From Corallococcus sp. NCRR (GTDB lineage: Bacteria > Myxococcota > Myxococcia > Myxococcales > Myxococcaceae), in assembly GCF_026965535.1 (NCBI RefSeq), contig NZ_CP114039.1, forward strand, positions 6,138,001 through 6,202,000: a stretch of 64,000 bases of DNA. Direction: 5' to 3'. Shown one piece after another: positions 23,964 to 31,538 of this stretch. Both the position numbers and the translations under genes were made by a program. Each line of letters opens with the position of its first letter. Within the stretch, counting starts at the first letter, position 1. The notes beneath the pieces are model-generated. The model had not been told where the DNA came from. It saw only the letters and a program-made list of their open reading frames with translations, and did no database searches.

Positions 23964-26023
23964 GCCCCCCCACGAACGACGGAAGTCTGTCCCGGAGCCG
24001 CATCTGGAAGGTGAGCCTGCTGCCCACGCTGCTCATCGTGGCGACATTGGTGGTGGCGTCCATCCAGGCCTCGCGCCTGTTCGAGCAGTCCTTGCGCCCG
24101 GACCTGCGCGCCAAGGCGGAGACGCTGGCCCAGACCGTGGCGCTCCAGTTCCACCGCGCCGCGGACCTGGGCATCCCGGTGAACCGGCTGGGCGCGGCGG
24201 ACGCCTACCTGGATGACGCGGCCCTGGGCCACGAGGAGATCCGCTACATCGGCTTCGCCTCGCCGGACGGCCACCTGCTGTACGCGTCCAGGGACTTGAA
24301 GGCGAAGCCCGCGTCCTTCTTCGACAAGGTGCTCAAGGCCCACACGCTGGAAGAGTCGCGTGGACTGGCGCGCCTGGACGGGGACCTGGACCTGGTCCAC
24401 CCCGTGGAGTCGCGGGGACGCGTCATCGGCCAACTGCACCTGGGCATCGACACGACGTACGCCGAACAGCGGCTCCAGGAGATCCACACCGACATCCTCA
24501 TCACCCTGTTCGTGACGGCGCTCGTCACGGTGGAGGTGCTCATGGCGCTGATGGGCCTGCTTGTCATCCGGCCGCTGCGGCTGTTGCGGCGCCTGCTGGA
24601 GCTGGGCGGGGAGGGGGACTTCACGCGTCAGGCCCGGGTGCGGCTGCACGACGAGGCCACCCGGGCGCTGGCCGCCGCGGGCCGGCTGGTGCGCGGCCTC
24701 AACCGCCGCCACGCGGCGCTGGACGAACCCGCGGCCCGGACGCTGGGCGAGCGCTTCCGCTTCGGAGACCCGAAGGCCCCCGCCGCGCTGGAGGAGCCCG
24801 GGACGAGCGACCTGCGGCTGCCGCTGTTCGTCTTCCTCTTCGGCTCGGAGCTGTCGCGCTCGTTCTGGCCGCTGTTCGTCAAGCGGCTGTACCAGCCCGG
24901 CCCGTACTTCTCCGAGAGCTTCATGGTCGCGCTGCCCATGTCGCTGTGGGTCACCGCGATGGTGGTGTGCACGCCGCTGGCGGGGCGCCTGCTCAACACC
25001 CGGAGCAGCCGCGTGGCGATGCTCGTGGGCATGGTGCCCGCCGGCCTGGGCCTGTTCATGACGGGCCTCGCGTCGAGCCTCACGGAGCTCTTCCTCTGGC
25101 GCGTCGTCACCGCGGGCGGCTACGGCATCGTGACGACGACGGCGCTGTTGCACGTGGCGCGCACGTCGAAGCAGAGCCACGGCGCGCGGAGCATGGGCGT
25201 GTTCGTGGGCGCGTCCACGGCGGCCAGCGTCTGCGGCACCGCCATTGGCGGCATCCTCGCGGACCGCATCGGCTACGCGGCGACGTTCGGGGTGGCCGCG
25301 GGGCTGGTGGCCCTGGCCATGGCGCTGGTGCTGCTGCTGGCGCCGGACCTGGGGCCCGTCCGTGCACGGGAGGAGGGTGGGGTCCGCCCAGCGGCGGCCT
25401 CGGCCTACCTGGGCATCCTCAAGCGCGGGCGCGTGCTGCTCTTCATCCTGCTGGCGGCCATGCCGGCGCGCCTGGTGCTGACGGGCTTCCTCTTCTACCT
25501 GACGCCCCTGCGCCTGCATGAGATGGGCTTCACCGAAGCCGCCATCGGCCGGTTGATGATGGGCTACTTCATCGTCACGGTGTTCGCCACGCCGGTGGTG
25601 TCGCTGCTGGCGGACCGCCATGGCTGGCACCGCGGGATGATGCTCGTGGGCGGCGGGCTGTCCGGGCTGGGCGTGCTGCTGTTCGCGTCCGCGAGCGGCT
25701 CGTGGCCGCTGTTGGCCGCGGTGCTGCTGGTGGGCCTGGGACAGGCCCTGGCGGCCACGCCGCTGCTCGCCAGCATTCCACCGCTCTTCGCCGAGGAGTG
25801 CGCCGGGTTCGGCCTGGACTCGCTCCTGTCCGTCTTCCGGATGATCGAGCGCGTGGGCAGCCTCGTCGGCCCGCTGCTCGCCGCCGCGCTGCTGGGCGCC
25901 AGCGGCTTCGTGCGCAGCACCCACGTCATCGGCATCGGGATGCTCGCGCTCACCGCGGGCCTCGCCGCCTACCTCTTCCTGAGATCCCTTCCACCCACCA
26001 CTCCCACTCCGAAAGCCCCATGA
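23960..26023 (+). CDS. Cache/HAMP sensor - MFS transporter fusion
   Basis: A 687-residue protein. Residues 17-37 form a membrane helix. An extracytoplasmic Cache-like domain follows to about 170 (EEIRYIGFASPDGHLLYAS, GRVIGQLHLGID), then a second helix (about 175-198) and a HAMP-like segment (IRPLRLLRRLLELGGEGDF). After a linker the last 400 residues form an MFS transporter with about twelve helices (LFGSELSRSFWPLF, GMVPAGLGLFMTGLASSLTELF, GTAIGGILADRIGYAATF). Chemoreceptor-like input is thus wired straight to a transporter. It overlaps the preceding gene and the ATP-grasp gene by 4 bases each, so the genes are translationally coupled. Similar plan to the opposite-arm fusion but clearly diverged. 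Confidence 0.82.
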   Translation: MSPPTNDGSLSRSRIWKVSLLPTLLIVATLVVASIQASRLFEQSLRPDLRAKAETLAQTVALQFHRAADLGIPVNRLGAADAYLDDAALGHEEIRYIGFASPDGHLLYASRDLKAKPASFFDKVLKAHTLEESRGLARLDGDLDLVHPVESRGRVIGQLHLGIDTTYAEQRLQEIHTDILITLFVTALVTVEVLMALMGLLVIRPLRLLRRLLELGGEGDFTRQARVRLHDEATRALAAAGRLVRGLNRRHAALDEPAARTLGERFRFGDPKAPAALEEPGTSDLRLPLFVFLFGSELSRSFWPLFVKRLYQPGPYFSESFMVALPMSLWVTAMVVCTPLAGRLLNTRSSRVAMLVGMVPAGLGLFMTGLASSLTELFLWRVVTAGGYGIVTTTALLHVARTSKQSHGARSMGVFVGASTAASVCGTAIGGILADRIGYAATFGVAAGLVALAMALVLLLAPDLGPVRAREEGGVRPAAASAYLGILKRGRVLLFILLAAMPARLVLTGFLFYLTPLRLHEMGFTEAAIGRLMMGYFIVTVFATPVVSLLADRHGWHRGMMLVGGGLSGLGVLLFASASGSWPLLAAVLLVGLGQALAATPLLASIPPLFAEECAGFGLDSLLSVFRMIERVGSLVGPLLAAALLGASGFVRSTHVIGIGMLALTAGLAAYLFLRSLPPTTPTPKAP

Positions 26024-27072
26024 CCGCCATCACCCAGAACCTGTTGAAGCTGACGCCCACGCAGCGCGAGCAACTGGACGTGTTGTTCCTCGCGCAGTAC
26101 GCGCCGGACCCCGGAGCCCCCTGGCCCGAGCTGCACCCGGAGCACGGCGTGCTCCCGCGCTACAACCACGAGCTGTTCCACACGCTGACCGGACTGGGCC
26201 TGCGGTGCACGCCGTGCCGCTCGCTGGAGAACCTGGTCCACATCCGCAGCGAGCCCAACTACGTCTTCACGCTGCTCAACCGCGCGCCGGTGCGCAACTC
26301 GGAGGTCTTCACGTCGGCGTTCTGCGAATGGTTGCAGGTCCCCTACCTGGGAGCGCCGCCCAACATCCGCGCGCTGGCGGAGGACAAGCACCTCACCAAG
26401 CTGATGGCGCGCTCGCTGGGCATCCCCACTGCGCCCTGGGTGACGAGCCCGGCGGAGGGGAAGCTGCCGCCCGCGCCGGACTTCAAGGGACCGTGGATCA
26501 TCAAGCCGCGCTTCGGCGCCGCGTCCGTGGGCATCTCCGACGACAGCATCCAGGAGACGGAGGCCGGCCTGCACGCGCGCCTGCGCCTGTTCCAGGACCT
26601 GGGCCAGGCCTGCCTCGTGGAGCAACTGGTGCCCGGCCTGGACCTGACGGTGCCGGTGCTGGGCGGCGAGGAGCCCCAGGTGCTGGGCGTCGCGGAGGAG
26701 ACGTCCTCGCTGCCGCACGGCATCGTCACCCACCGGCAGAAGCGGCTCCTGGAGGGCGGGCGCGAGCGCCGCATGGCGCAGGAGGGCCCGCTCACGGAGC
26801 GCCTGCGGATGTACGCGCTCCGGCTGTGCGCCGCGGTGCGGGACTTCGACTACCTGCGCGTCGACTTCCGCCAGCACCGCGACACCGGCGAGCTGTTCCT
26901 CCTGGAGTTCAACATCGGCTGCAACCTGGGCAGCCACGCGGCGGTGATGTTCACCGCGCGCCACGCGGGCCTCCAGCAGGCGGACGTCATCGAGCACATC
27001 CTGCGGCACAGCCTGGACCGTCAGGGCCGGATGTGGCGGAGCGCGTCCGCCCGGACGGAGGCGGGGAGATGA
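26020..27072 (+). CDS. ATP-grasp ligase (D-Ala-D-Ala ligase-like)
   Basis: A 350-residue cytoplasmic enzyme. The N-terminal domain includes YNHELFHTLTGLGLRCTPCRS. The ATP-grasp part runs from about residue 115: GPWIIKPRFGAASVGISDDS is the ATP-binding loop with its Lys, CLVEQLVPGLDLTVPVLGG the central-domain strand, and LEFNIGCNLGSHA the metal-binding end of the D-Ala-D-Ala ligase-like fold. Such enzymes join a carboxylate to an amine using ATP, often amino acids into peptides. In an operon with two transport-type proteins it may make or modify the small molecule that is sensed or exported. It overlaps both neighbours by 4 bases (ATGA). Confidence 0.85.
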   Translation: MTAITQNLLKLTPTQREQLDVLFLAQYAPDPGAPWPELHPEHGVLPRYNHELFHTLTGLGLRCTPCRSLENLVHIRSEPNYVFTLLNRAPVRNSEVFTSAFCEWLQVPYLGAPPNIRALAEDKHLTKLMARSLGIPTAPWVTSPAEGKLPPAPDFKGPWIIKPRFGAASVGISDDSIQETEAGLHARLRLFQDLGQACLVEQLVPGLDLTVPVLGGEEPQVLGVAEETSSLPHGIVTHRQKRLLEGGRERRMAQEGPLTERLRMYALRLCAAVRDFDYLRVDFRQHRDTGELFLLEFNIGCNLGSHAAVMFTARHAGLQQADVIEHILRHSLDRQGRMWRSASARTEAGR

Positions 27073-28049
27073 CGGCCCGCGCCTTCCTCGCCACGCTCGT
27101 CCTGCTGTCGGCGGCCTCCGCCTCCGCGAAGCCGTACCGCGTCTTCATGGTCATCCACCGCACCGGCGCGGAGGCGGACCAGGGCTTCCGGGACTACCTG
27201 CTCAGCGCGGGGCTGGAGGTGGAGTTCACCGTCCGCAACATCGAAGGCGACGCGAACCGGCTGCCCGCGGTCATCCAGGAGATCCGCGCGCGGCGTCCGG
27301 ACCTCATTTACGCCCAGAGCACGCTGGTGACGGAGGGGCTCGTGGGCCGGGTGGGGGAGGTGGACCCCGCGCGGCACATCACCGACGTGCCGGTCGTCTT
27401 CGCCATGGTGTCGGACCCCATCGCCTCGGGGCTGGTGACGCGGCTGGAGGGCTCCGGGCGCAACCTCACCGGCGCCATCCACGTGGCCTCGCTGCCCGTG
27501 CAGCTCAAGGCCATGCAGTCCTTCATGCCGCTCAAGCGGCTGGGCGTCGCCTACAACCCGTCCGAGCCGTCCCAGCGCAACATGTTCGACAAGCTCAAGC
27601 AGCTCACCGCGCAGGCGGGCATCGAGCTGGTGCCGGTGCATCCGCTCGGCAAGGATGGGAAGCCGGACGCGGCGCGCCTGCCCGCGATGATGCAGGCGCT
27701 GGCGGCCCGGAGGCCGGACCTGGTGTACCTGCCTCCGGTGAACTTCTTCGCGCCGCACAGCCAGCTGCTGATGGACGAAGCGATCCGCCTGGGCCTGCCC
27801 ACCTTCTGCGCCATCGAGGTGCAGCTGGAGGCAGGCGGCATGATGGGGCTGGTGGCGCCCTTCTACAACGTGGGGGGCCTGGCGGGCTTCAAGGCCACGC
27901 AGATACTGCGTGAGCACCGCTCAGCGGCGGAGCTGCCCGTGGAGACGCTGTCCCGCTTCTCCTTCGAGGTGAACATGCCGGCCGCGCACGCGCTGGGGCT
28001 GTACCCGCCCATGCACATCCTCAGGTACGCGCGGATTCGGGAGCGGTAG
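27069..28049 (+). CDS. ABC-type substrate-binding protein (ABC_sub_bind)
   Basis: A 326-residue periplasmic protein: signal peptide MTARAFLATLVLLSAASASA, then the PF04392 fold (YRVFMVIHRTGAEADQGF, RPDLIYAQSTLVTEGLVG, VPVVFAMVSDPIASGLV, GRNLTGAIHVASLPVQLKAM, LKRLGVAYNPSEPSQRNM, PAAHALGLYPP). No ABC permease or ATPase accompanies it. Start ATG 27069 overlaps the ATP-grasp stop. It is a more typical member of the family than its paralogue in the other arm. The last 29 bases overlap the 3' end of the convergent hypothetical gene. Confidence 0.88.
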   Translation: MTARAFLATLVLLSAASASAKPYRVFMVIHRTGAEADQGFRDYLLSAGLEVEFTVRNIEGDANRLPAVIQEIRARRPDLIYAQSTLVTEGLVGRVGEVDPARHITDVPVVFAMVSDPIASGLVTRLEGSGRNLTGAIHVASLPVQLKAMQSFMPLKRLGVAYNPSEPSQRNMFDKLKQLTAQAGIELVPVHPLGKDGKPDAARLPAMMQALAARRPDLVYLPPVNFFAPHSQLLMDEAIRLGLPTFCAIEVQLEAGGMMGLVAPFYNVGGLAGFKATQILREHRSAAELPVETLSRFSFEVNMPAAHALGLYPPMHILRYARIRER

Positions 28050-28848
28050 CACGGGCCGCCTCCACGGTCCCCAGGTGCAGCAGCTCCTGCAGCAGGTCGA
28101 GCAGGAGCTGCTGTCCCAGGTCGTGTCCCACCGCGTGCGAGAAGCAGTACGCCAGCCGCAAGAGGCCCCAGCGCTGCGCGAGGGTCGCGGGCGCGAGCGC
28201 GATGTCCGTCAGCCGCTGGCACAGCGCCTCCAGCGGCGAGACGACCTGGGACCCGAAGGCGATGCGGCGCAGCAGCTGGCCGGTGAGCTCCTGGAGGAAG
28301 GGCGCGTCCTCCCGTGACGCCTCCAGCGCCAGCGTTTCGGCCTCGGTCAGGTGGACCTCCAGCCCCGCCGCCAGCAGCACCGCCTCCAGCACGCGGGCGT
28401 GCCTCGGGTGCGCGGGCTCCGCCGCCAGCGCGACGGGGGACATGCCATCCTGGATGCCCAGGCGCATGTCGCGCGCCTGGGCCGGCGTCAGCCCCAGCTC
28501 GCGGCACAGCTGGGCCAGCGGCAGCTGCGCCGGACCCTGGCGTCCGCCGTGCGCGGCCCGCAGCGCCAGGCCATAGGCCAGCAGGCGGTTGGAGGTGTCC
28601 GGCAGCCGCACGCGCAGCGACGCGAAGAGCGCGTCACCTTCCAGCGGGGCTCCGGTCCGGCGCGCCAGGCGATGGGCCAGCAACTCGCGCCGGGGGTCGT
28701 TGACCTCCGGGTCGCCCAGCACGCCGCGCCAGGCCTCCAGTTGCTTCGCCGGGGTGACGGGGCCCTTCGCCTGGACGACGAAGAGCACCGCGTCCAGCAG
28801 CGCCAGGTCCCTTGCTTCACAGGCCTCTGAGATGTGCGTTCGGATCAT
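28021..28848 (-). CDS. hypothetical helical protein, 275 aa
   Basis: A soluble, Leu/Ala-rich, mostly helical protein with no signal peptide and no known motif. Repeated Leu-rich helices (LALLDAVLFVVQAKG, LLAYGLALRAAHGG, QLLLDLLQELLHLG) suggest a helical-repeat or scaffold fold. ATG 28848 is preferred over an in-frame start 96 bases upstream because that stretch lies in a terminator region and encodes low-quality sequence. The stop lies inside the end of the convergent binding-protein gene (29-base overlap). Function unknown. Confidence 0.65.
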   Translation of the reverse strand: MIRTHISEACEARDLALLDAVLFVVQAKGPVTPAKQLEAWRGVLGDPEVNDPRRELLAHRLARRTGAPLEGDALFASLRVRLPDTSNRLLAYGLALRAAHGGRQGPAQLPLAQLCRELGLTPAQARDMRLGIQDGMSPVALAAEPAHPRHARVLEAVLLAAGLEVHLTEAETLALEASREDAPFLQELTGQLLRRIAFGSQVVSPLEALCQRLTDIALAPATLAQRWGLLRLAYCFSHAVGHDLGQQLLLDLLQELLHLGTVEAARATAPESART

Positions 28849-28891
28849 GCCGCCAGGACGGCACCGGCGGCGCGGCTGTGATTCCCAGCGG

Positions 28892-28930
28892 AAATAAAAG
28901 AAGCCCCACGGGGCGGTTGCCCCGTGAGGC
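28892..28930 (-). terminator. rho-independent terminator
   Basis: Read on the minus strand: GCCTCACGGGGC, loop AACC, GCCCCGTGGGGC (one mismatch; 28930 down to 28903), followed directly by TTCTTTTATTT (28902-28892). This textbook intrinsic terminator ends the 415-residue hypothetical gene and separates it from the next minus-strand gene. Confidence 0.88.
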
Positions 28931-28978
28931 CTGTCGGAGGTCACCGGCCTCGAGCCGGGAACCGCCGCATGCGTGTGA

Positions 28979-30226
28979 TTACTTGAGGGTCCGCTCGATG
29001 CGCTTCACCTCGTGGTCGTGGACCGTCACGGCGTCGAGGATGAGGTTGGCGTAGGCCTGGGCCGCGGTGGCCGGCGTCTTGTTCACCCCGTTCGGCCCGT
29101 TGAGGTAGAGGTCGAGCGCGCCCAGGCTGACCTTCCAGTCGTCATTCAGCTGGGCCGGGGCCTTCTTCAGGCACTGGAGCCCGGCGTCGATGATGGTCTT
29201 GCAGTAGTCCTGCCACTGCGTGTTGCACGCCTGCCAGGCCTTGTGCTGCGTGGTGGTGGAGCCGGGGGGCGGGAACAGCGGGCTCCAGGACTCACCGCGG
29301 CCCAGGTGCGTGGAGGAGGCCGGGTGTCCGGTGGCCTCCATGAAGATGCTGCACGGGAAGCAGGAGGCGAGCTTCGTGGTCTTGCTGCCCACGGCGATTT
29401 CATACGGCGTGCCGGGGTTGTAGGGCGTCTTCTTGTTCGGGCTGAGGTCGTTGGCCAGCTTGTGGACGTGCACGTCGTAGATGGCCTGGATCATCCCGTG
29501 CGTGTACGCGCAGATGTCATGGCCGCGCTGGGGCGCGGGGCCCTCGAAGTGCATGCCCTGCTGCTTGAGCCCCTGCTTGTCCGGGTCGCGGTCCTCGTGG
29601 TCCTGCAGCGCCTCTGGGCCGATCATCCCCCACACCCGGTCCGCGGGCGCCTCCGGGGGGTGCCACCGCCGCCCGTAGGTGATGTCGAACGGCACGTTGT
29701 GGCGGAAGGTGCTCATCAGGCCCGTCTGTCCATCCGTCCGGCCGTCGATGAACCCCGTGTAGGCGCCGCGGCCCTGGTAGCCCAGCTTGTCCGCGGTGTC
29801 CGGCTGGGTGGCCAGCCGGAACAGCCTGTCGGCGGTGCCGGCCGGCAGCGGCGGGTCGTAGCGGTAGGGGTCGTTGGGGTTCTTGTCTCCGCTGCCGCCG
29901 GTGATGCGGCCACCGGTCGTCCAGATGGGCGTCGTGCCCAGCTCCACCTTCTGGTCGGGCTTCAGCCCCGCCGCCTGCAGCAGCCGGTTGAGCTTCTGGA
30001 TGGCGGCGAGGTGGGTGGGGTCCACCGGCTTCTCCCGCAGCTGCTGTTCGGTCAGCTTGTGGCCGTCCTCCACCTCGAAGTCGACCCGAGCGTGCCGCTT
30101 GTTCACGTCCGCGTTCGTCAGGCGGCTCCATGCCCACCCGACGACCGCCGCCGTCATGATGATGTCCGCGTCCTTGGCGGCTTGCGTCCCCGGACTCAGG
30201 ATGCCCTGCTGCTTCACCAGGCTCAT
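28979..30226 (-). CDS. hypothetical protein, 415 aa
   Basis: A soluble protein of unknown family with a Gly/Pro/Asp-rich middle (GGRITGGSGDKNPNDPYRYD, RNVPFDITYGRRWHPP-like stretch near 190). A possible metal-binding cluster with His and Cys is visible: YTHGMIQAIYDVHVHKL, then ASCFPCSIFMEATGH and later cysteines in QACNTQWQDYC. No signal peptide. A good SD (GGGAGAGG) precedes ATG 30226. It is divergent from a lipoprotein gene and followed by an intrinsic terminator, so it is a single-gene unit. I considered a deaminase from the CxxC and rejected it for lack of a clear H-x-E motif. Confidence 0.7.
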   Translation of the reverse strand: MSLVKQQGILSPGTQAAKDADIIMTAAVVGWAWSRLTNADVNKRHARVDFEVEDGHKLTEQQLREKPVDPTHLAAIQKLNRLLQAAGLKPDQKVELGTTPIWTTGGRITGGSGDKNPNDPYRYDPPLPAGTADRLFRLATQPDTADKLGYQGRGAYTGFIDGRTDGQTGLMSTFRHNVPFDITYGRRWHPPEAPADRVWGMIGPEALQDHEDRDPDKQGLKQQGMHFEGPAPQRGHDICAYTHGMIQAIYDVHVHKLANDLSPNKKTPYNPGTPYEIAVGSKTTKLASCFPCSIFMEATGHPASSTHLGRGESWSPLFPPPGSTTTQHKAWQACNTQWQDYCKTIIDAGLQCLKKAPAQLNDDWKVSLGALDLYLNGPNGVNKTPATAAQAYANLILDAVTVHDHEVKRIERTLK

Positions 30227-30396
30227 CGAAGACCTCTCCCTCTGGAGCTTTGAGCGCCCGCTCCGATAGGCGTTGGAGCCAGGACGCGGAGCCGGAGCCT
30301 GTTGTGAAGGCGGCGGCCGTCACACGACCGCCACAATCCCCGCCGTGGGCGTGTCACCGGCGTGTGTTACATGGAATTCCTCACCTGGAGACCCCC

Positions 30397-31296
30397 ATGC
30401 ATCTGCGTGCCCTTGCATTGACCTGCTTCACCGCGCTCGCCGCCTGTGACAACGCCCCTGTCGACACCGCCTCCGTGGAGTCCACGGAGGAGCTGGGTGT
30501 CAGCACCGCCGCGGAGACGGCGACCCGCCTCTACGCCGCGGTGGGCGACAACAGCTTGAGCTTCGAGACGCTCGGCACCTTCGAGCAGCGCGACGGCGTG
30601 CGCGCCCTCATCCTCCACGCCACCGCGAACCGCTACCTCGCGGACGTGCTCAGCTTCGTCCCGGACGACGCCTTCGGAGAGGCGAGCGTCATCAGCGAGC
30701 GCCGGTTCGAGATCGTCCTCCACGAGGGCCACGAGCTCAACACGGTGCTCTCCGGGCTGCCGCTCTTCGTCAAGGTCACCACCAACACGGGCACGCCGCG
30801 CTCGTACACGGCGCGCATCGTGGTGGCGCCGCGCTTCTATGACTTCCGCGGCGACTCGGGCATCTGGATCGACGAGGCGGTCACCCCCCGCTACGTCGTC
30901 CAGGGCTACGACAACCTCCTCTACCGGGGCCACGCGTCGGTCTCCGGGTACACCGACTGGCTCTCCGTCACGGCGCCGGACGGCATCCCGTCCGTCTACG
31001 GCCGGCCCAACTACAAGCTCGACTGGACGTACACGAAGCTGCACCAAGCCATCGACCCGCACACGGTCCCGCTCGCGTTCAGCGCGGGGGGCGACAACGG
31101 CGCGACGATGCAGAAGACCGCCCGGCTGGTGGCGCGCGTGACGGAGTTCGCGCTCACCGACGGTGACGCCTACGACGTCTGGCCCAGCCCGCCCTGCGAC
31201 CCCGTCGTCTCCGCCTGCTACCACTCGCAGCCTGCGGGCACGACGGACTTCAGCCAGTGCGGCACCTACCGCCAGGTCCTGCGCTGCACGTACTGA
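30397..31296 (+). CDS. putative lipoprotein
   Basis: A 299-residue exported protein. The N-terminus MHLRALALTCFTALAACD carries a lipobox (LAAC), so it is probably lipid-anchored after cleavage at Cys17. The mature part is mixed alpha/beta and ends in a Cys-rich tail (CDPVVSACYHSQ, QCGTYRQVLRCTY) that could form disulfides. No family recognised. GGAG lies 7 bases before ATG 30397. It is divergent from the preceding gene across 170 bases, and a hairpin follows its stop. Confidence 0.75.
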   Translation: MHLRALALTCFTALAACDNAPVDTASVESTEELGVSTAAETATRLYAAVGDNSLSFETLGTFEQRDGVRALILHATANRYLADVLSFVPDDAFGEASVISERRFEIVLHEGHELNTVLSGLPLFVKVTTNTGTPRSYTARIVVAPRFYDFRGDSGIWIDEAVTPRYVVQGYDNLLYRGHASVSGYTDWLSVTAPDGIPSVYGRPNYKLDWTYTKLHQAIDPHTVPLAFSAGGDNGATMQKTARLVARVTEFALTDGDAYDVWPSPPCDPVVSACYHSQPAGTTDFSQCGTYRQVLRCTY

Positions 31297-31344
31297 CCCC
31301 TTGATGGGAGGCGTGGGCTGGCCAGGCCCCGCATGAAACACGCG

Positions 31345-31373
31345 GGTGGCGAGACGGAGTAACGCTCGCCACC
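31345..31373 (+). terminator. hairpin after lipoprotein gene
   Basis: Perfect 9-bp stem GGTGGCGAG (31345-31353) with CTCGCCACC (31365-31373), 48 bases after the lipoprotein stop and upstream of the next operon's control region. No T run. Confidence 0.55.
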
Positions 31374-31381
31374 TGCATCGC

Positions 31382-31412
31382 TGACACGTCAAGCCACGGC
31401 CGTGACATGTCA
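31382..31412. promoter_or_regulatory. paired palindromes, possible activator sites
   Basis: TGACACGTCA (31382-31391) and TGACATGTCA (31403-31412) start exactly 21 bp apart, two helical turns, on the same DNA face. A half-site CATGTCA follows at 31417-31423. They lie 60-110 bases upstream of a sigma-54-like element, where enhancer-binding activators usually bind. Confidence 0.55.
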
Positions 31413-31473
31413 GCGGCATGTCAGCCGGAGTGTATCGGCCGGTGCCTCCGAGGCGCCCCGGGACTCCAGGCAC

Positions 31474-31489
31474 TGGCACGGGCCCTGCT
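31474..31489 (+). promoter_or_regulatory. sigma-54-type promoter
   Basis: TGGCACGGGCCCTGCT matches the -24/-12 pattern TGGCACG-N4-TTGCW with one mismatch (CTGC for TTGC) and the strict GG-N10-GC spacing. Transcription would begin near 31500, about 40 bases before GTG 31539, consistent with that start codon. Confidence 0.6.
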
Positions 31490-31538
31490 GTCTCACGAAG
31501 TGTCTCGGCCGTTTCATGCACGGCCCAAAGGACTCTTC

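Noticed and set aside
28979..30226. Possible deaminase from the CFPC motif
   Set aside because: No H-x-E or C-x-E partner motif at a proper distance upstream; spacing unlike the deaminase fold.
29012..30253. Plus-strand frame opposite the 415-residue gene
   Set aside because: Val/Arg/Gly-rich shadow translation; the minus-strand gene has a good SD and an intrinsic terminator.
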